The notes: generated from the sequence alone by a model not told the origin. A stretch of DNA of 64,000 nt from G963665545 sp963665545 (GCA_963665545.2 CAXXKZ010000002.1:43961-107960), one strand, 5' to 3'. Shown: positions 1 through 8,707, counted from the stretch's first letter. Numbers and translations are program-made.

Positions 1-202
1 CATGTGCCGGGCAACTTTTGTCCATCCAGACTTGACCATTGCGCTCATAAACATCCGCAATGACTCGCGCAGTACACTCGGGGCAGATACTGCCGGTCTG
101 CTTAATCCTGCGCCCGGTCCCGAAGGCCGACTCGGGGTCAACGAGTTTTAGCGGTGTTATCAATGGCTGGGTCAAGTGGCTGTGCTCCCTATCGTACCCC
201 AC
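1..202 (-). CDS. Radical SAM protein, N-terminal fragment cut by the window edge
   Basis: About 67 N-terminal residues are visible and the gene runs off the left edge. The chosen GTG start (200-202) follows a GGAAGGG ribosome-binding site, and the frame is closed upstream by a TGA. The fragment contains SICPEC, then VYERNGQVWMDKSCPAH. A Cys-x-x-Cys followed by a 'K-x-CPxHG' pattern is typical of the N-terminal region of radical SAM proteins related to the Tes/MoaA-like group, which precedes the CxxxCxxC cluster. The catalytic cluster itself is outside the window, so the substrate cannot be inferred. The gene is divergent from the DUF3014 gene. Confidence 0.55.
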   Translation of the reverse strand, partial: MGYDREHSHLTQPLITPLKLVDPESAFGTGRRIKQTGSICPECTARVIADVYERNGQVWMDKSCPAH

Positions 203-340
203 AGATGACCCTTCCAGCGCTGCATTGATTTCAACCGGATATCAACCAATTCTGCAATCGCTTGTCTGATGGTCAGCAGACCGGCCCGTTTCCCGGTCGC
301 TTGCTATGATTCGATGGCAACTTGTATGATGAGGATGCCA

Positions 341-1201
341 ATGAAAATCTGGTTAACAGTTTTACTGGTTGCCGTGTTGGGCGCTGCCGCCTGGTACTAT
401 TTTCAAGTATACCAGCCGGGCCTGGAAGCCGAGCGTGACTCGGCTGCACTGGTTCAACCCAAACCCGTCATTTCACAAGTCCGGCCTGAACCTGAGCCCG
501 AGCCGACGGCTGCCGAACCTGAGTACGACTTTTACCAGTCTGATGAACCTGTGGATGTGGACGAGACTCCTGATCTGCCACCGCTGGCGGAAAGCGACGC
601 TGTAATCAATGAAACCATTGCCGGGTTGATTGGTGAATCAGCGGCCAGGCGGACCATAGTCACGGACGCGCTTGTATCCCGGTTTGTGGCCACGGTGGAC
701 GCTCTGAGCAGTGCCCAGGTGCCAGCCATCGTGCTTCCCATAGAACCGGTTGTGGGTGAGCTGGAAGCCACTTCTGATGAAAGCCCGGAATACGAGCTTC
801 GCACCCCGGAAGGCGATTTGATACCGCAATACGTACTCGACCCAGACAATTTCAGACGATACGGCAACTATGTTGAAATGCTTGAAGCGGTGAATATCGA
901 TGATTTGGTGGCAAACTACCGTTCGCTTTATCCGCTGTTTCAACAAGCTTGGCGTCAATTGGGATATGGCGACGACGACTTCAACGCCCGCCTGCTTGAA
1001 GTCATCGAGGAATTACTTGAAACACAGCAGTCGGCGGAACCCGTCCGGTTGCTTAAGCCCGAAGCGGTCTACACATTCCGAAACCAGGAACTGGAAGCAC
1101 TCACCGCTGGCCAGAAAACGCTGATTCGTATGGGATCGGCCAACGCCGCTAGAGTCAAAGCGTGGTTGCGCGAATTGCGCGCAGCCATCGAGATGCTTTG
1201 A
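341..1201 (+). CDS. DUF3014 family membrane-anchored protein
   Basis: The 286-residue protein starts at ATG 341, preceded by GAGG with 6-base spacing; upstream ATGs lack such a site. A short cytoplasmic start is followed by one transmembrane helix (about residues 4-20), a Pro/Glu-rich linker, and the conserved block beginning LPPLAESD with a following 'SRFVATVDAL' segment, both typical of proteobacterial DUF3014 proteins. The bulk should lie in the periplasm. No catalytic motif is seen and the family has no established function. It is followed after 6 bases by the DUF885 gene, so the two are probably co-transcribed. Confidence 0.8.
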   Translation: MKIWLTVLLVAVLGAAAWYYFQVYQPGLEAERDSAALVQPKPVISQVRPEPEPEPTAAEPEYDFYQSDEPVDVDETPDLPPLAESDAVINETIAGLIGESAARRTIVTDALVSRFVATVDALSSAQVPAIVLPIEPVVGELEATSDESPEYELRTPEGDLIPQYVLDPDNFRRYGNYVEMLEAVNIDDLVANYRSLYPLFQQAWRQLGYGDDDFNARLLEVIEELLETQQSAEPVRLLKPEAVYTFRNQELEALTAGQKTLIRMGSANAARVKAWLRELRAAIEML

Positions 1202-1207
1202 ACTCAG

Positions 1208-2951
1208 ATGCAGCTTAGACAGCTAATCACTGCTTATTGCTGTCTGGCAGTCGCTCTACCCCTGTTGGCGATAGATGATGATGCCGGCGCTGCACGGGTC
1301 AGGCAATTGGCGGATGGTTATTACCAGATGCAACTCGAAGCGCATCCGGAGCTGGTGCTTTTCTACGGACTTGAGACGCCTGACCCTGGTGGCATTACAA
1401 GCAACCGACAATCTGTAATGGCGCACGTGCGCAATCGGGAGGCCGAGCTCCTGAAATCGCTACTGGAAATCGACCAGGACCGGCTGCGGGGCCAGCCCGA
1501 GTGGATCACTTATGGCATTTTGGAACAGTCCTTGCAGTCGAGCCAGGGCATGTGGGTATGCAGGAACGACCTCTGGAATATCAATCACATGTCAGGATGG
1601 CAGTTGATGTTTCCCCGCCTGATGGAGTTGCAGCCCATCGGCAATGACGAGGTCAGGCTGCAGACCTTGATGCGCATGTCCGACATGGTTGCGTTTATCA
1701 AGCAGGAAATGGCCAATCTGCAATACGGGCTGGAGCAGGGCTACAGCGCTCCCAGGTCGGTGGTCTCGCGGGTTATCCAGCAAGTGGATGCCGTGGTAGG
1801 CCTAGATCACCGTGAGTCACCGCTGTTATCACCGGTCTGGCGGGATGACTCGGAAGGTTTTACACGGCAAGCGCTGTATTTCTACACGGATGAAACCATT
1901 CCAAGCTGGCAGGCCTATCGTGACTTTCTTGCCGAGGAGTATCTGCCGCAAGCCCGGGAATCGCTGTCCGTGAGCACCAATCCAGACGGCCGTGACTGTT
2001 ACGAGGCGTCGCTTCGATACTACACCACGCTCGGCCGCAGTCCGGAGCAAGTCTATCAGTTGGGCAAGGACACGGTGGAGGCCAACCGCAAACGGGTAGA
2101 GCAATTAGGCAAGGCGGCTTATGGTCTGGATGACTTTGCCTCCATCATGGCGCAGATTCGTAATGATTCGACTGACAAATTTACCGATGCTGACCACATG
2201 CTCGAATTTTCGCGAAACACAGTAGCTCGAGCCGAAAGTGCCATGCCGGACTGGTTTGGCACCATCCCCGGACAGGCCGTGCAAGTGGAGCCATTCCCTG
2301 ACTACCAGGAAGGCACAGGGGTTGTCCTCACGCTATGAGGCAGGTGCTGCAGACCGCCCGGGCATCTACCGCATCTCCAGGCACGAACCGGCTCAGCAAA
2401 GCATCGGTAATGCCGAATCCACTGCCTTCCATGAGGCCTGGCCGGGCCATCACCTGCAGATTGCAATTGCACAAAAACTCCCAGGCCAGCACCCGATTGG
2501 TCGAATTACTTTCTATTCCGGCATGGGTGAAGGCTGGGCGCGATACAGCGAATCCCTGGCGGATGAAATGGGTTTGTATGACACCACTACCGGACCGATT
2601 GCGAGACTGGCATGGCCAGCGCGGGGTATGGTCATTGATCCGGGTATCCACATCATGGGTTGGTCCCGGGCACAGGCAATTGAATTTATGGGCGTGGCCG
2701 GGCGAATGACACCGGGAGAGCTCGATGACATGGTTGATCGCATCGCCATTCTTCCCGGACAACTCACCGCCTATGACTCCGGCGGTCTTGAAATCCTCGC
2801 CTTACGTCAGTTGGCTCAACAGCGCCTGGGCGAGGAATTCGACATCAAGGCCTTACACGATCGCGTGCTTGAAAACGGTTCGGTGCCGTTGACGGTATTG
2901 CGCGCCCATGTTGAGCACTGGCTTGATTTAAATAGTCCGCCTGCCGAGTAA
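1208..2951 (+). pseudogene. DUF885 family putative metallopeptidase, frameshifted
   Basis: Two overlapping reading frames together give one protein of about 580 residues, the usual DUF885 length. The first (1208-2338) has a signal peptide (about residues 1-22) and the N-terminal helical part. The second carries the family's metal-binding motif HEAWPGHH, then GEGWARYSE and the C-terminal helices. Alignment of the frames places the shift at the GGGG run 2318-2321: removing one G restores a continuous reading through EGTG-LSSRYEAG. Either the gene is broken, or a base was inserted in assembly. If intact it would be an exported zinc-dependent peptidase-like protein; its substrate is unknown. Confidence 0.8.
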
Positions 2952-2997
2952 TCGAATCGCAGCCGTGTGCGACTTGCTGGAGCGGGCATTTTTGGCC

Positions 2998-4032
2998 TCA
3001 CCAGGTTTTAGCCCCTGCCCGACGGGAAAGGGCGTAGGCCGCGGCGCCGCGAATGCCAAGACTGTCATCCAGATTCAGGCGGATATTGATGGATTGCATG
3101 ATCGGCGTGTAGTCTGCCGCATCGTTGAATTCCGAATGAAACTCAGCGGAGTCAAGCAGGTGCGGATTTCTGGCGGCGATTCCCCCACTAATGATCAATG
3201 TCTGCACCGGCAAAACCGCAAGACAGTAATTGCGGCAGGCCCGAGCATAAAAGCGCGCGAACAGGGCAACTGTAGGGGAATCGGCGCGTGACAGCGCTTC
3301 GGCTGCGGTGACCTGCCGGCCGGTCAATGCACGATGCAGCATCGCTGCGCCGCTGCCGCTCACCACCGCGTCATTGCTGAGCCAGGTCCTGCCCGTCCAT
3401 TCAAGCAGCAGTTCCTCAATTTCTCTCTCCACCCTACCGTGAAAAGAGAAACTGCCGTGTCCGCTTTCAGAGCCGGCGACAAACCACGGCGCCCCGGACC
3501 GGTGTGGATCCGGAAAGAGGGTGCAATGCCCCAGGCCGGTGCCTGCGCCTACGATGACGATCGCCCTTTTTGTTGAGCTGCCCGTTGCGTCGTCTGCCGA
3601 TACAACCGCGCGGTTCACCTGTCCCCGCCTCACTGTGGACATGGCCTCCACCTGCGACGAATCCCGACAGGCCCAGGCCTGGGCGAGAAAGTCATTGAGC
3701 AGGTGGAAGGCCCTGAATTTACGAATTTCTTCGACGTGGATATTCCACGGAATATTGTGCAATACGGCTGACTGGCCCTGGACCGCACCAGCCACGGCAA
3801 CGGAAATTGCGTCAAAGTCTTCTTCCCGCACCATTTCCTCAGGTGCACAGGCGGTAAAGTGGCGCCAGAAATCCGTAAACGAAGTGACGCCGTCCAGCGT
3901 GGTTGGCATGATGAACACCTGCCCCAGGCTTATGCGCCCCGACGCATCTGTTTGTGCAACAGAAAACCTTGCATTGCTGCCGCCGATGTCAGCGGCAAGT
4001 ATCCGTTGTGTGGGTGTTTGTGGTGGTGGCAC
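2998..4032 (-). CDS. glk: Glucokinase
   Basis: A 344-residue cytosolic enzyme that phosphorylates glucose with ATP at the entry of glycolysis. It has the bacterial glucokinase (PF02685) landmarks in order: phosphate-1 loop ADIGGSNARF near residue 14, VAGAVQG, NDFLAQAWA with the catalytic Asp, GAGTGLG, the ExGH sugar-contact segment GSESGHGSF, and SGGIAARN near the C-terminus. The start is GTG 4032; a TATAAT lies 6 bases upstream with no ribosome-binding site, so the mRNA may be leaderless. The gene is divergent from the ABC exporter and convergent with the DUF885 gene. Confidence 0.88.
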   Translation of the reverse strand: MPPPQTPTQRILAADIGGSNARFSVAQTDASGRISLGQVFIMPTTLDGVTSFTDFWRHFTACAPEEMVREEDFDAISVAVAGAVQGQSAVLHNIPWNIHVEEIRKFRAFHLLNDFLAQAWACRDSSQVEAMSTVRRGQVNRAVVSADDATGSSTKRAIVIVGAGTGLGHCTLFPDPHRSGAPWFVAGSESGHGSFSFHGRVEREIEELLLEWTGRTWLSNDAVVSGSGAAMLHRALTGRQVTAAEALSRADSPTVALFARFYARACRNYCLAVLPVQTLIISGGIAARNPHLLDSAEFHSEFNDAADYTPIMQSINIRLNLDDSLGIRGAAAYALSRRAGAKTW

Positions 4033-4038
4033 CTTTGC

Positions 4039-4044
4039 ATTATA
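4039..4044 (-). promoter_or_regulatory. Possible -10 box of glk (TATAAT), leaderless arrangement
   Basis: On the minus strand TATAAT is followed by GCAAAG and directly by the GTG start codon. With usual spacing the transcript would begin at or next to the start codon. No convincing -35 box is seen, so this is a suggestion only. Confidence 0.35.
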
Positions 4045-4166
4045 AGGCCGTCGGCCCGCACACGGGCTTGCCTTTTAAGCAGCGGCAGGCGGCCCCATAT
4101 CATCCAGTACACTAGATCACCGGCCCGCTGCCGGCATCATCATGGTCCGCAAAAGGCAGGTTGACA

Positions 4167-5939
4167 ATGGCTGAACCCAAATATTCGGAACGCCCTGTAG
4201 CGACTTCGCTCAAACCGCTACGGATGCTGGTCCCATTCCTGAGGCCGTACAAGGGCACCATGGTTGCAGCGCTCGCGGCGCTATTGCTTGCTTCAATTTC
4301 AATGCTGGCACTGCCTGTAGCGCTGCGCTATCTCATAGACAACGGCTTTATCGCCCAGGATGCCAGCACCGTCAATCGCTATTTCGGCTGGTTTCTGCTG
4401 GCTGCGATACTGTTCAGCGTATTTGCCGCACTGCGGTTTTACCTGGTGACCTGGCTGGGCGAGCGGGTGGTTGCGGATATACGCAATGCGGTTTATCGCC
4501 GCGTCATATTCATGGATCCGACTTTCTTCGAGGTCACCAAGACCGGTGAAGTTCTTTCCCGACTGACGACAGATACAACGCTGGTGCAGAGTATTTCAGG
4601 CGTTGGCCTCTCAATTGCCCTGCGCTCTACCATCAATCTGCTGGGCGGGCTGATAATGCTGGTGTTGACCAGCCCGCAACTGGCGATCTACACGCTGGCA
4701 GGTATACCCGTTGTGATCATTCCGGTCGTGATTGTGGGCCGGCGGATTCGTGTCCTCTCGCGCGCTTCCCAGGATCGCCTGGCTGACACCAGCGCCCTGG
4801 CCGGTGAAACACTTAATGCCATGCAAACCGTGCAAGCCTTTACGATGGAGGAATTGCAGATTGGGCGTTATGTGGAGGCCGTCACGGTGAGTTTCCGCAC
4901 CGCGGTACGCCGTATCGGCATCAGTGCTTTGCTGACCGGTCTGGCGACTTCGTTGGTGTTCATTTCGATCACGATCATCCTGTGGCTGGGATCCAGGGCC
5001 GTGCTGAATGGCGAAATGACCGGTGGGCAACTGGGGCAGTTTCTGATGTACGCCATAATGGTCGGTTCTTCGGCTGCTGCTCTGAGCAGCCTGTGGGGCG
5101 AAATTCAACGGGCTGCAGGCGCAATGGAGCGGCTCAGTGAATTGAATGAGTCGCGGCCCTCGATCGAGGCGCCGGAGAACCCCCTTCAACTGGCTGCAAG
5201 GACAAAGGGTCGTTTGCATTTTGACGAGGTCAGTTTTCGCTATCCCTCCCAGCCTGAAACGGCCGCCCTGGATGATTTCGATTTGATCGTCGATCCCGGA
5301 GAAACCGTGGCTATTGTCGGGCCATCGGGGGCCGGCAAGAGCACCAGCATGCAGTTGCTACTGCGCTTTTACGATACGTCCTCCGGCGCCATCAAGATCG
5401 ACGGAACGGATATCTCACAGCTGGATCCCGTGGCGCTGCGGCGGCAGATCGGGCTGGTGCCGCAGGAGACCGTGTTGTTTGGCGACAGCGCGATAGAGAA
5501 TATCCGCTACGGCAATCCCGAGGCCAGCGATAATGAGGTTCGCCAGGCGGCTCTGGCGGCGGCGGCCGATGAATTTATTTCTGAACTGCCTCAGGGCTAC
5601 GACACTTACCTGGGCGAGCGCGGAACGCGCCTGTCTGGCGGGCAAAGGCAGCGCATCGCAATTGCCCGGGCCATTCTCAAGGACCCGCCTATTCTGCTGC
5701 TGGATGAGGCCACCAGCTCACTGGACGCTGAAAGCGAGCAGCTGGTTCAAAATGCCCTGGAGGGCCTGATGCAGGGGCGCACCACCATCATTATTGCGCA
5801 CCGCCTGGCGACCGTTAAGAAAGTGGGACGCATCGTCGTCATGGATCGTGGCAAAATCGTCGCCATTGGCTCGCACGATGAGTTGACCCGGGGCAACGAG
5901 CTTTATTCCCGGCTGGCCGCCCTGCAATTTGGTACCTAG
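4167..5939 (+). CDS. ABC exporter, fused permease/ATPase, MsbA-like (ABCB type)
   Basis: A 590-residue half-transporter. The N-terminal half has six predicted membrane helices (about residues 25-310). The C-terminal nucleotide-binding domain shows Walker A GPSGAGKST, the Q-loop in LVPQETVLFGDS, signature LSGGQRQRIA, Walker B ILLLDEATSSLD and the H-loop in IIAHRLATV. ATG 4167 is preferred over an upstream TTG because AGG sits 6 bases before it. It acts as a homodimer in the inner membrane; the family exports lipids, lipid A or drugs, and the substrate here cannot be read from the sequence. Confidence 0.87.
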   Translation: MAEPKYSERPVATSLKPLRMLVPFLRPYKGTMVAALAALLLASISMLALPVALRYLIDNGFIAQDASTVNRYFGWFLLAAILFSVFAALRFYLVTWLGERVVADIRNAVYRRVIFMDPTFFEVTKTGEVLSRLTTDTTLVQSISGVGLSIALRSTINLLGGLIMLVLTSPQLAIYTLAGIPVVIIPVVIVGRRIRVLSRASQDRLADTSALAGETLNAMQTVQAFTMEELQIGRYVEAVTVSFRTAVRRIGISALLTGLATSLVFISITIILWLGSRAVLNGEMTGGQLGQFLMYAIMVGSSAAALSSLWGEIQRAAGAMERLSELNESRPSIEAPENPLQLAARTKGRLHFDEVSFRYPSQPETAALDDFDLIVDPGETVAIVGPSGAGKSTSMQLLLRFYDTSSGAIKIDGTDISQLDPVALRRQIGLVPQETVLFGDSAIENIRYGNPEASDNEVRQAALAAAADEFISELPQGYDTYLGERGTRLSGGQRQRIAIARAILKDPPILLLDEATSSLDAESEQLVQNALEGLMQGRTTIIIAHRLATVKKVGRIVVMDRGKIVAIGSHDELTRGNELYSRLAALQFGT

Positions 5940-5976
5940 CAGTGCTGTTATAGTCTGTGAGGCGCCATTTCGCAGC

Positions 5977-6069
5977 AAGGGGTCTTCTTGCAGGACGCGC
6001 TCGAGCCCATCCATGGGACGCTCCTCTTGAAACATCCGTGTTTCAAAGGGTCCTGCAAGAAGACCCCTT
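5977..6069. repeat. 20-bp perfect inverted repeat with nested hairpins
   Basis: The arms 5977-5996 and 6050-6069 are exact reverse complements over 20 bases (AAGGGGTCTTCTTGCAGGAC on the left). Inside are two smaller palindromes: CCCA-TCCA-TGGG at 6006-6017, and TTGAAACA...TGTTTCAA around 6027-6046. The whole block could fold into a cruciform or a branched RNA. It lies between the ABC exporter and the repeat A copy that holds the IS110 element. No T-tract follows, so it is not a classic terminator. Confidence 0.7.
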
Positions 6070-6071
6070 AC

Positions 6072-6154
6072 TCCGAAGCGGCTTGTGCCAGCGTTAGGAA
6101 AGCCCCGTGAGTGGGCTGCTGGCCACGCCTTCAAGGATGCCGAGCGCCGACAAG
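6072..6154 (+). repeat. Dispersed repeat A, left part (interrupted by IS110)
   Basis: This stretch closely matches 42458-42540 (shared core GGCTTGTGCCAGCGTTAGG and on through CGCCGACAAG). In this copy the repeat is split by the IS110 element and resumes at 7321. The 42-kb copy continues uninterrupted from the same base. Confidence 0.75.
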
Positions 6155-6169
6155 ATTCTATGGGTCTGG

Positions 6170-7108
6170 TCAAGCCATGGTTACACACGGTTTGAATGTT
6201 TCGCCTCGACTCATAAGGGCATATGCAATCCTGACCAACTTGCGCCCCAATATCACTCGAGCAGCGGTTTTTGAAAGTCCCTTATCCAGTTGACGCTGAT
6301 GATAGCGCTCGAATCGAGGTTCGTTGCGGGCCGCGTGAGCGGCACAAAATAGCAATCGTCGTATCTCCTTCTCGCCATTCTTGGTCAGCCTGTGCTTGCC
6401 CTGCATGCGACCAGACCGCCGCAATCGTATGTCCAGGCCGAGGTAGGCCACAAAGGCATCCGATGAAGCGAACACGCCGCGATGAAAGGCCGCCACCAAC
6501 CCAGCAGCTGTGGCGGGTCCAAGGCCCGGTATCTGTTGGCAACGCGCATAGTCTTGTTGCAGGCCCAACGCCCTTAGCAAATACTCAATCCGGCATTCGA
6601 TGCGCTGGATCAAGCGGCTGCAGGCCTGTTCCACTTCTCGGCCTGACAGCGACACTTGGCGCATGCTCATGCGCATGTTTTTACGCACTCCAACCACCAC
6701 AGCGCGACGCTTAATCAAAGCCCACAGCTCCCGTGAATGCTGGTCTGACGGGCAATGACGAGGCAATGACTGCGCTTCGTGGCTGAGATAGCGTGCTAAC
6801 AACCAGGCATCATGCGGATCACTCTTATGCCTCAGGCCGACGGCATACCGATAGTGATGCAGCTGGCGTGGGTTCACCAAGTAGATCGCATAGCCCAAAG
6901 CGTGCGCAGTATCCACCACCGCCAGGTGGTAATGCGATGTCGGCTCCAGCGCCAGTCGTACCTCGCCCGTCAACCCACCAAGCCATTGTGCAATGGCCGC
7001 GGTTGAGTTATTGACTTGATAATGTCGTTGCCGGGTCCAATCGTAAACGTCCAAATGATCTTTCGAAACATCCACACCTAAAGTGACTTGGGTAACATTG
7101 CTTGTCAT
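6170..7108 (-). CDS. IS110-family transposase (DEDD recombinase)
   Basis: A 312-residue recombinase. The N-terminal RuvC-like DEDD domain shows LGVDVSKDHLDV (Asp), LALEPTSHYH (Glu) and KSDPHDAWLLARY (two Asp). The C-terminal Transposase_20 domain shows the helix-hairpin-helix-like IPGLGPATAAGL and the Ser-containing LRRSG followed by RLTKNG. The ATG at 7108 is chosen because GGAG lies 7 bases upstream; a longer frame would run into the leader RNA. Such enzymes move the element as a circle without long target duplications, guided by a bridge RNA from the element's own non-coding end. The gene appears intact. Confidence 0.92.
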   Translation of the reverse strand: MTSNVTQVTLGVDVSKDHLDVYDWTRQRHYQVNNSTAAIAQWLGGLTGEVRLALEPTSHYHLAVVDTAHALGYAIYLVNPRQLHHYRYAVGLRHKSDPHDAWLLARYLSHEAQSLPRHCPSDQHSRELWALIKRRAVVVGVRKNMRMSMRQVSLSGREVEQACSRLIQRIECRIEYLLRALGLQQDYARCQQIPGLGPATAAGLVAAFHRGVFASSDAFVAYLGLDIRLRRSGRMQGKHRLTKNGEKEIRRLLFCAAHAARNEPRFERYHQRQLDKGLSKTAARVILGRKLVRIAYALMSRGETFKPCVTMA

Positions 7109-7320
7109 AATGATCTCCGCGGTTATATGCCGTAGCCGGGATCTCACGGGGCGCAAGCTTGTATACATCGGCTGTCATTGCAGCTAGATTCTCAATCGGC
7201 GCTCTGGTGAGAATGGGATGGGGACGAACTCTTGTTAGTCTGTACCGACTGGCCAGAAAGCGACTGCGTCCCGCCCATCCCGGCACCCTTAATCATCCAG
7301 ATTTAAGGCAGAAACACCAT
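7109..7320 (-). ncRNA. Putative IS110 bridge RNA
   Basis: This is the 212-base non-coding leader upstream of the transposase, where bridge RNA is encoded in the IS110 group. Reading the minus strand, four segments fit the guides in the known order. CAGTCGCTT (7258-7266) equals the target flank at 7323-7331. CTAACAAG (7231-7238) can pair with the other flank CTTGTCGG at 6147-6154, with one mismatch and one wobble. AGAATCT (7186-7192) equals the element end at 6153-6159. ATACAAG (7158-7164) is complementary to the other end at 7319-7325. The target loop therefore precedes the donor loop. The exact transcript ends are not determined. Confidence 0.65.
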
Positions 7321-7597
7321 ACAAGCGACTGGGTCGTCGAGCCCGAGCGCCAAGGATGGCGTGAGGAAGGAAAATGCCAGGATGGCAGCAATTTCCGGCG
7401 GCTCGAAGAGCTGCTGAATGGTTTCAAGTGTTCTTAGCGCCTTGGATCGTTCTCGCGCATCCCTGCGCTCCACGATCTAAGCACATCCTTGTGCAAAAGG
7501 GCCATCTGCCAGGAGCGAACCGCAACCCCCTCACGACACTTTGCGGTAACGATGGCACCGAGCCTTACGTGTGAACAACCTTGCTGGAATTCAAAGC
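7321..7597 (+). repeat. Dispersed repeat A, right part
   Basis: The stretch matches the inverted copy at about 41970-42235 with only scattered differences, including GAGCGCCAAGGATGGCG and the tail TGTGAACAAC-TTGCTGGAA. Open frames of 66 codons occur at the same place in both copies, but most differences change the amino acid, so coding is unlikely. It lies downstream of the barrel gene's stop. Confidence 0.8.
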
Positions 7598-7629
7598 TAG
7601 CAGTCTGTCGGACTCAACGGGCCAAGCCC

Positions 7630-8562
7630 TCACCTTCCCCACATATAGGACCAGCCGACAATCACGGTGTTGGTGGTTGAGCCAGTACTCACATTGGTCT
7701 TGGACCGGAACAAGGCGAGTTTGATACCTTGTTGCGGCGTCAACGGCAGGCCAAGGCTTAAGCCCCACCAGAAATCTCGATGACTGTCTCCTTTGGGCTC
7801 GCCATTGACATTGTTCTCGCCTGCAATGGCATAACCTGCACTAAAACTGGCCCACAGACCCGGCCGGAAAGTTCGCACGATATGGGTTTGTGCGTATAAC
7901 AGGGGGTCCTGCAGGGTCTTGGAATCGGCGAAAAAATCCTTGTTGCTAGAATGCAGGAAAACAGAACCGGTCACTTCATAAGACATTTTTCCACGTTCAT
8001 GCAGCAGGCCAATCTGCGGCCGCACCGTCCAGCGATTTTTGCCCAGATTGATCAACCGCTCAGCGCTGTATTCGCCCAGCGGCACAAGCACCGAGACCCC
8101 GGCTCCCACGGTTGTGTGGCTGGTCTTGTCGGCACGGTATTGCCTGAATTCCGGCATCTTCAGCGCCGGCGCCCCGTAGAGGTTGACGGAAAATCTGATT
8201 TTTGGATCCATGAAGCCCCTGCGCCTGACGCTGCGGAGTTCTCCGTCTAGCAGCCCCTGCCATCGGCCCATGGCGTACGGAACGGACAACGTCAACCTGG
8301 CAGTTTTTCCCCACAGGCCAAAGCTATGGATATACGACAGGCTGCCAAAACTAAGCTGGTATTCCACGTTCTCGATGCGCAGAGCCGGATCAACGAACGT
8401 CTCGCCATCTGAATATCCGAAACCGGCACCGATAAAGCTTGCGCCGGTTGGAATATGTGACCACAAACGCGGCTCCAGGTCCTGCGCTTGTGCTGAGGTG
8501 TGGGCCGCAAGCAGCGCTACTATGGACAGACAGCGATAAAGCAAGGGTTTCCAGATGAACAT
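7630..8562 (-). CDS. Exported beta-barrel protein, phenol-degradation MetA-like (PF13557 type)
   Basis: A 310-residue protein with a clear signal peptide ending near LLAAHTSAQAQ. The rest is rich in alternating polar/hydrophobic strands with aromatic girdles, and closes with the strand TVIVGWSYMWGR, consistent with an outer-membrane barrel. Segments such as YIHSFGLWGKTARLTLSVPY and GAGVSVLVPLGEY match the style of the 'putative MetA-pathway of phenol degradation' family, whose members are thought to be outer-membrane channels. No pathway neighbours support an aromatic substrate. It is divergent from the GT2 gene. Confidence 0.65.
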   Translation of the reverse strand: MFIWKPLLYRCLSIVALLAAHTSAQAQDLEPRLWSHIPTGASFIGAGFGYSDGETFVDPALRIENVEYQLSFGSLSYIHSFGLWGKTARLTLSVPYAMGRWQGLLDGELRSVRRRGFMDPKIRFSVNLYGAPALKMPEFRQYRADKTSHTTVGAGVSVLVPLGEYSAERLINLGKNRWTVRPQIGLLHERGKMSYEVTGSVFLHSSNKDFFADSKTLQDPLLYAQTHIVRTFRPGLWASFSAGYAIAGENNVNGEPKGDSHRDFWWGLSLGLPLTPQQGIKLALFRSKTNVSTGSTTNTVIVGWSYMWGR

Positions 8563-8707
8563 TAGGTGACCGGGAAAGGGTATTCATCAAGGCTGCGACT
8601 GTCAAAGTTTTGCCGACAGCACGATACACCCCGGTAGCCGCGCATGGCAATCCTGTGATAGCGTTGCCCTTGTGCTGGGAGCAAACCAGCTATTAATCTG
8701 TAAGTAT

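Larger units (their letters stand above)
6155..7325 (-). mobile_element. IS110-family insertion sequence in dispersed repeat A
   Basis: The boundaries come from comparison with the uninterrupted repeat at 42.54 kb. ACAAG occurs at both edges (6150-6154 and 7321-7325), and removing the bases between restores the sequence CGCCGACAAG-CGACTGGG seen at 42531-42548. On the element's strand the likely core is CT within CTTGT. The element is about 1.17 kb, holds one transposase gene (6170-7108) and a 212-base non-coding leader. There are no long terminal inverted repeats, as expected for IS110 elements. Confidence 0.85.

Noticed and set aside
60..269. Plus-strand frame of 69 codons at the left edge
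   Set aside because: The minus strand carries a better gene start with radical SAM motifs over the same bases.
7374..7574. A 66-codon open frame that also exists in the inverted repeat copy at about 42 kb
   Set aside because: Most differences between the copies change the amino acid and several frames stay open equally well, so the conservation is that of a non-coding repeat.
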